A DNA stretch of 26,855 nucleotides, taken from contig CAYYEL010000023.1 in assembly GCA_964470845.1 (NCBI GenBank), positions 1 to 26,855 on the forward strand, in the 5' to 3' direction. The position numbers and the translations under genes were made by a program. This DNA is from HGM04593 sp964470845 (GTDB taxonomy: Bacteria; Bacteroidota; Bacteroidia; Bacteroidales; Bacteroidaceae). A model generated the notes under the pieces. It ran no database searches and was not told the origin of the DNA. It saw only the letters and a program-made list of their open reading frames with translations. Shown here in pieces: positions 22,912-26,855 of this stretch (the stretch's first letter is position 1; each line of letters starts with the position of its first letter).

Positions 22912-23964
22912 TTATTTTTGAATCTCTATAATTGCTCCTGTAGATGTGTCAAAGAGGACTTTTGTGCTGCCGTCCTTGGCAAAGAAATTACGTGCAAGAA
23001 CCTCGACCGTTCCAAGCTGGGCAAAGGGCAGTTCCTCTTCAAAAAGCGTCTCGGCCGGGGTGTATATTTTCACCAGTGCCTTGCCGGGAAGTGAGTAGCA
23101 TATCCCCTCTTTTTTTACCTCTTTTTTCTTTTTCTTACCATCGGTTGCTGTGGTAAGATTTACAGTTTTAAGGTCTTTAAAATCGTAATATATAGGGTTG
23201 CCGGCAAGATTATCGCGTTCGAGGATGCCCAGCTTGCGCGAGAAGCGGAACAGTACTGCGCGGGTTGTATCGCTCTGCTGCGTGGGAGTGTATTTTATGT
23301 TGCAGCTATATTTTACCGTATCTATGCGGCCTGTGAACAGTTCGGTAAGGACGTGCTCTTGGAGGTCGAGCTCGGCAAGCACAAGGTGCATCGACTCGCC
23401 ATCTTGCGGCAGATTCTCGGCTGTGCCGCGTGTGATAGCCAATTTACTCTCGCGGATGGCATATATCTCTTTTGCGACAAGCTCGGCCATCTTAGCCGAA
23501 GAGGTCGCTTGCAGAATCTCTTCGGTAAAATATTGTCGCGCATCGACACGCTTTACAGAGCGAGGCTTTACGGGATGCTCCTGTGATGCAACACCTCGGC
23601 GATTTATGGCGCTGATGAGCCCTTTATCGGTAAGCTCGACACTGCTCATTGGATTGCCGGCTAAGGCCACAGTGTATCTTTTATTGCTATTGGGAACGCC
23701 TACGCTCTTAACCTTAACCCCGGTCAATTTCCACTCTTTACTCTCGTCGGCGATTGCATCGTTGATGCGCAAGAAGCGCTCGGCATATCGTCCAAACTCG
23801 CCCGGTGTGTGTGTTATACACTCGGCCTCAACGGTTATATCAAGCTGTGTATCGGGCAACGAATAGGTCAGTCCCTCGTTCATCCCCGACTCAAAATCAC
23901 TCACAGTCTGTGCCACACAAGGCAGAGACGCGCACAATAGTATGTAAAGAAATATTTTTTTCAT
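22912..23964 (-). CDS. DUF4831-type exported protein of unknown function
   Basis: This 350-residue protein resembles the DUF4831 family found in Bacteroidales, recognised by an opening such as DFESGMNEGLTYSLPDTQLD after the signal peptide (MKKIFLYILLCASLPCVA, cut after Ala18). The family has no known function. The mature protein is mixed alpha/beta with a basic KKKKKEVKKEG stretch near residue 278. It would be periplasmic or outer-membrane associated; there is no lipobox. It is the first gene of a minus-strand run continuing into ffh (30-bp gap), with a candidate TATCTTCGC box 47 bp upstream. Confidence 0.72.
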   Translation of the reverse strand: MKKIFLYILLCASLPCVAQTVSDFESGMNEGLTYSLPDTQLDITVEAECITHTPGEFGRYAERFLRINDAIADESKEWKLTGVKVKSVGVPNSNKRYTVALAGNPMSSVELTDKGLISAINRRGVASQEHPVKPRSVKRVDARQYFTEEILQATSSAKMAELVAKEIYAIRESKLAITRGTAENLPQDGESMHLVLAELDLQEHVLTELFTGRIDTVKYSCNIKYTPTQQSDTTRAVLFRFSRKLGILERDNLAGNPIYYDFKDLKTVNLTTATDGKKKKKEVKKEGICYSLPGKALVKIYTPAETLFEEELPFAQLGTVEVLARNFFAKDGSTKVLFDTSTGAIIEIQK

Positions 23965-24010
23965 ATTACTTGCCGAGTTTTAATGAGAGTACAATTTCAC
24001 TAATTTGCCG

Positions 24011-24018
24011 CGAAGATA
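24011..24018 (-). promoter_or_regulatory. Candidate -7 box (TATCTTCGC) for the DUF4831-ffh run
   Basis: On the minus strand TATCTTCGC is one base off TAnnTTTGC and lies 47 bp before the ATG at 23964. The same one-base variant occurs before recF. Confidence 0.35.
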
Positions 24019-24123
24019 GTAAATTGTTTTCAATTTTACCTTATAAAAATGCCTTTGTTATATTTATTAAACAAAGTGAGCGAAAAAAAAGAGCTTTTTC
24101 CCCGATATTTCGGAAGTTTATGC

Positions 24124-24131
24124 TACATTTG
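24124..24131 (+). promoter_or_regulatory. Candidate -7 box (TACATTTG) for hpt-adk
   Basis: TACATTTG matches TAnnTTTG and lies 62 bp before the hpt ATG at 24194, giving a leader of roughly 57 nt. A T-run near 24094-24098 sits where a -33 element might be, but is not a clear TTTG. Confidence 0.5.
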
Positions 24132-24193
24132 TAGGCGCTACCCTTACAAGAATATTCACACATAATAATTGTTTGGGCAAAAATTACAAAAAA

Positions 24194-24730
24194 ATGCAAA
24201 CTATAGAAATACACGGAAAAAAATTCATAACCTCGATTCAACGCACAGACATTGAGCAAGAGGTTAAAAGAGTGGCTGCCGAAATTAACGAAGATTATAA
24301 AGGCAGACGCCCGCTACTGCTGGGAGTACTCAACGGTGCTTTTATGTTCGTTGCCGACCTTATGCGCAACCTTGACATTGAGTGCGAAATATCTTTTGTA
24401 AAAATGTCATCGTATCAGGGTACAACAACCACCGGCGCAGTAAAGCAACTTTTAGGGCTTAATGAAAACATCGAGGGGCGCGATATAATTATCGTCGAAG
24501 ACATTGTTGATACAGGCCTCACAATGCAAAGTATGTTAGAGACACTAAGCAGCTACAAACCGGCGAGCATCAGCATCGCATCGCTATTCTTGAAGCCCGC
24601 CCGTCTGAAAGTGCCCATCGACGTAAAGTACAGCGCTTTTACAATCCCCGACCGATTCATTGTGGGCTACGGCCTCGACTACGATGGCCTCGGACGCAAT
24701 CTACCCGACATTTACGACGCTGCCGAGTAA
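24194..24730 (+). CDS. hpt: Hypoxanthine phosphoribosyltransferase
   Basis: Hpt salvages hypoxanthine (and often guanine) by joining it to PRPP to give IMP/GMP. The 178-residue protein carries the PRPP-binding signature VEDIVDTG at 101-108 and LLGVLNGAFMFVADLMRNL near residues 42-60, with the flexible loop at FVKMSSYQGTTTTGAV. The start at ATG 24194 (MQTIEIHGKKF) is preferred over an in-frame TTG at 24173, which gives an unusual extra heptapeptide. It is followed 34 bp later by adk, a pairing that makes sense for purine nucleotide balance. Confidence 0.94.
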   Translation: MQTIEIHGKKFITSIQRTDIEQEVKRVAAEINEDYKGRRPLLLGVLNGAFMFVADLMRNLDIECEISFVKMSSYQGTTTTGAVKQLLGLNENIEGRDIIIVEDIVDTGLTMQSMLETLSSYKPASISIASLFLKPARLKVPIDVKYSAFTIPDRFIVGYGLDYDGLGRNLPDIYDAAE

Positions 24731-24764
24731 ACGAGTAAAGTATAATACATAAAAAATATATATA

Positions 24765-25337
24765 ATGCTAAACATTGTGATTTTTGGTGCTCCCGGTTCG
24801 GGCAAAGGCACACAAAGTGAAAAAATAGTTGAGAAATATGGCATTGACCATATTTCCACAGGCGATGTTCTGCGTGCCGAAATTGCAGCCGGCAGCGAGC
24901 TTGGAAAAACAGCAAAAGAGCTCATAGACAACGGCCAGCTTATCCCCGACGAGCTAATGGTGAGCATCCTCTCGTCGAAACTCGACAAACTTGTCAATAG
25001 CAAAGGCGTTATTTTTGACGGATTCCCCCGCACAATAGCACAAGCCGAGGCTCTGAAAGCAATGCTCAACGAGCGCGGACAAGATGTAACCGCAATGATT
25101 GAGCTCGACGTACCCGAAGACGAACTTATGACCCGCCTGCTGCTCCGCGGACAAGCATCGGGACGTGCCGACGACAACGAGCAGACAATAAAGAAGCGCC
25201 TCGTTGTGTACAACGAGCAGACCTCGCCCCTGAAAGACTGGTACAAGAGAGACGGCAAGCACTGTTACATCAACGGCCTTGGCGAGCTCGACCGCATCTT
25301 TGCCGATATTGTAGCAGCAATAGAGAGCAAAATCTAA
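24765..25337 (+). CDS. adk: Adenylate kinase (short form)
   Basis: Adk catalyses 2 ADP = ATP + AMP in the cytosol. The 190-residue protein has the P-loop GAPGSGKGT at 8-16, the AMP-site motifs ISTGDVLR and DGFPRT (near 85), and a short LID region (LRGQASGRADDNEQT) lacking the zinc-cysteine cluster seen in long-form enzymes. It is preceded by hpt (34 bp) and followed by a hairpin terminator at 25357-25392 before obg. Confidence 0.97.
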   Translation: MLNIVIFGAPGSGKGTQSEKIVEKYGIDHISTGDVLRAEIAAGSELGKTAKELIDNGQLIPDELMVSILSSKLDKLVNSKGVIFDGFPRTIAQAEALKAMLNERGQDVTAMIELDVPEDELMTRLLLRGQASGRADDNEQTIKKRLVVYNEQTSPLKDWYKRDGKHCYINGLGELDRIFADIVAAIESKI

Positions 25338-25356
25338 TAACAACAAAAATGCGATA

Positions 25357-25392
25357 AGAGAGGATGCACCGCCCAAAAAGCGCGTCCTCTCT
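25357..25392 (+). terminator. Hairpin terminator between adk and obg
   Basis: AGAGAGGATGC (25357-25367) pairs with GCGTCCTCTCT (25382-25392) with one G-U pair and a 14-nt loop, followed by GTTTATAT. It partly separates obg from hpt-adk. The only -7-like sequence after it is TATATTTA near 25397-25405, which lacks the final G, so obg may also be reached by read-through. Confidence 0.65.
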
Positions 25393-25422
25393 GTTTATAT
25401 ATTTAAGAAACAGCATTACAAT

Positions 25423-26580
25423 ATGGCAGAATCGAATTTCATAGACTACGTAAAAATAATATGTCGTTCGGGACGCGGAGGTCGAGGAATGGCCCATTTG
25501 CATCGTGCAAAATACCTTCCCAACGGAGGTCCCGACGGAGGCGACGGTGGCAAAGGCGGCGACATTATTCTGCGCGGCAACCGCAACTATTGGACACTGC
25601 TGCACCTGAAGTATCAGCGCCACGTATTTGCAGGTAACGGACAAAATGGCGGCGTGAACCGCAGTACCGGTGCCGACGGCGAAAGCAAAATAATAGACGT
25701 ACCATGCGGAACAGTTGCCTACAACGCCGAGACAGGCGAATATCTGTGCGACGTAACCGAGGATGGCCAGAAAGTAGTACTTCTGCGTGGCGGACGCGGA
25801 GGATTGGGCAACGTACACTTTGCCACCCCCACCCGACAAGCACCGCGCTTTGCACAGCCCGGCGAGCCGATGCGCGAAATGACCGTAACACTCGAACTTA
25901 AATTACTTGCCGACGTAGGCCTTGTAGGCTTTCCAAATGCCGGAAAATCGACACTCCTCTCAAGTGTCTCGGCCGCAAAGCCCAAAATAGCCAATTACCC
26001 TTTCACAACACTCGAACCCAATTTAGGCATTGTATCGTACCGCGACAACAAGTCATTTGTAATGGCCGATATTCCGGGAATAATCGAGGGGGCCAGCCAA
26101 GGCCGCGGATTAGGACTTAGATTTCTGCGCCACATAGAGCGCAACTCACTGCTCCTGTTTATGATACCCAGCGACACCGACGACATAAAAAAAGAGTACG
26201 AGATACTACTAAATGAGCTTGCCACATTCAATCCCGAGATGCTCGACAAGCAACGTGTGCTTGCAATAACAAAGAGCGACCTTATAGACGACGAACTGAA
26301 AGAGATGCTCTCCGAGAATCTACCCGAGGAGATTCCGCACATATTCATTTCGGCAGCCACAGGCGAGGGAATTTCCGACCTTAAAGACATTCTGTGGCAA
26401 CAGCTCAACAGTGAAGAGAATCTGCTCTCGGCCGTAAAGCGCGACGAGCTTGTGCATCGCAACTACGACCGCCGAATGCTTGCCAGCGACTTTGCCGACT
26501 GGAAGGACGAGGACTACGAGCCTGCCGACGGCGACGACGAGCTTTATTACGAAGAAGATTGGGACGACGAACAATATTAG
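25423..26580 (+). CDS. obg: GTPase Obg (ribosome-associated)
   Basis: Obg (CgtA) is an essential GTPase associated with 50S subunit maturation and stress signalling. The 385-residue protein has the glycine-rich Obg fold at 1-160 (for example NGGPDGGDGGKGGD). The G-domain follows with G1 GFPNAGKS at 169-176, G3 DIPGI at 216-220, G4 TKSD at 283-286 (instead of the usual NKxD) and G5 SAA around 309. The last 30 residues are highly acidic (DGDDELYYEEDWDDEQY); there is no OCT domain. The TKSD variant is worth noting but I believe close relatives have similar KSD forms. It follows adk after a terminator. Confidence 0.96.
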   Translation: MAESNFIDYVKIICRSGRGGRGMAHLHRAKYLPNGGPDGGDGGKGGDIILRGNRNYWTLLHLKYQRHVFAGNGQNGGVNRSTGADGESKIIDVPCGTVAYNAETGEYLCDVTEDGQKVVLLRGGRGGLGNVHFATPTRQAPRFAQPGEPMREMTVTLELKLLADVGLVGFPNAGKSTLLSSVSAAKPKIANYPFTTLEPNLGIVSYRDNKSFVMADIPGIIEGASQGRGLGLRFLRHIERNSLLLFMIPSDTDDIKKEYEILLNELATFNPEMLDKQRVLAITKSDLIDDELKEMLSENLPEEIPHIFISAATGEGISDLKDILWQQLNSEENLLSAVKRDELVHRNYDRRMLASDFADWKDEDYEPADGDDELYYEEDWDDEQY

Positions 26581-26640
26581 GATTTAGAAACGAGCACTAA
26601 AAAAGTTAAGAAAATATAACCTAATTAAAAACAAAATCGT

Positions 26641-26649
26641 TACCTTTGC
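26641..26649 (+). promoter_or_regulatory. Candidate -7 box (TACCTTTGC) for the right-edge gene
   Basis: TACCTTTGC is an exact TAnnTTTGC match, 78 bp before the ATG at 26728. The obg-to-nucleotidyltransferase gap (26581-26727) is otherwise AT-rich with no other recognisable feature. Confidence 0.55.
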
Positions 26650-26727
26650 GAAAATAGCAACGGGCAGCGCACACGCCCACTGTTTGACAACCGACAAACT
26701 TTAACAAACTTAAATAACAACAGAATT

Positions 26728-26855
26728 ATGAAACCTACACTTTTTGTTCTGGCAGCCGGAATGGGCAGCCGCTACGGTGGACTGAAACAGTTGGAGTGCC
26801 TCGGCCCCAATGGTGATTCTATTATGGCCTACTCTATCTTCGACGCTATTCGTGG
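26728..26855 (+). CDS. Sugar-nucleotide nucleotidyltransferase (5' part, cut by window edge)
   Basis: Only 42 codons are visible. The start MKPTLFVLAAGMGSRYGGLK has the GT-A nucleotidyltransferase signature LAAGMGSRYGG (compare GxGxR), as in NTP-dependent sugar-1-phosphate or phosphocholine/amino-alcohol nucleotidyltransferases, followed by QLECLGPNGDSIMAYSIFDA. The particular substrate cannot be assigned from this fragment. It has its own -7 box (26641) and appears to start a new transcription unit after obg. The 3' portion lies beyond the window. Confidence 0.85.
   Translation, partial: MKPTLFVLAAGMGSRYGGLKQLECLGPNGDSIMAYSIFDAIR

Noticed and set aside
1..26855. CRISPR arrays, tRNA or rRNA genes, insertion-sequence genes
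   Set aside because: No regular short direct repeats, no tRNA cloverleaf with TTCGA arm, no transposase-like reading frame and no rRNA sequence were recognised on either strand.

Overview
The window looks like a chromosomal segment of a Bacteroidales bacterium (phylum Bacteroidota). Four things point there: the gene families present (a DUF4831 exported protein, a DciA-type DUF721 protein beside recF, N-succinylornithine carbamoyltransferase, a Bacteroidota-type TamB); promoter-like TAnnTTTG(C) -7 boxes in the intergenic regions; start codons with A-rich upstream regions and no clear Shine-Dalgarno; and short hairpin terminators. I cannot name the genus. Most of the window is ordinary core chromosome. 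No rRNA, tRNA, CRISPR array or transposase gene was seen.

Layout. (1) 1-4349, minus strand: a tightly packed run recF - dciA - nucleoside MFS transporter - bifunctional nuclease - rsmE - truA (truA is cut by the left edge), with three ATGA stop/start overlaps. (2) 4481-6980, plus strand: a membrane-anchored TPR protein, a terminator, then ribH and an uncharacterised ATP-grasp-like protein. (3) 7024-9939, minus strand: a sigma-54-type AAA+ regulator, lptE, a TPR-like protein and secG, ending at a 19-bp perfect hairpin. (4) 9950-11847, minus strand: an SLC13/DASS transporter with two RCK_C domains, whose promoter lies inside a 29-bp palindrome. (5) 11848-13796, plus strand: an AT-rich accessory patch. 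It holds a promoter-like box, a roughly 210-nt segment with extensive and mutually exclusive base-pairing ending in a T-run, and two exported proteins of unknown function. (6) 13999-19426, plus strand: tamB, whose best start codon appears to be ATA, and N-succinylornithine carbamoyltransferase 4 nt downstream; a 48-bp perfect palindrome follows. (7) 19513-24018, minus strand: DUF4831 protein - ffh - folD - capA-like. (8) 24124-26855, plus strand: hpt - adk - (terminator) - obg, then the start of a nucleotidyltransferase gene cut by the right edge.

Functionally the window mixes replication and repair (RecF, DciA), RNA modification (RsmE, TruA), envelope biogenesis (LptE, SecG, TamB, Ffh) and basic metabolism (RibH, FolD, SOTCase, Hpt, Adk). 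The most promising place for something undescribed is 11994-13712. There an RNA with several competing long-range helices lies immediately upstream of an exported beta-rich protein gene, with only 15 nt between the terminator-like T-run and the start codon. That spacing suggests a regulated (attenuator or riboswitch-like) leader, or a 6S-like stand-alone RNA.
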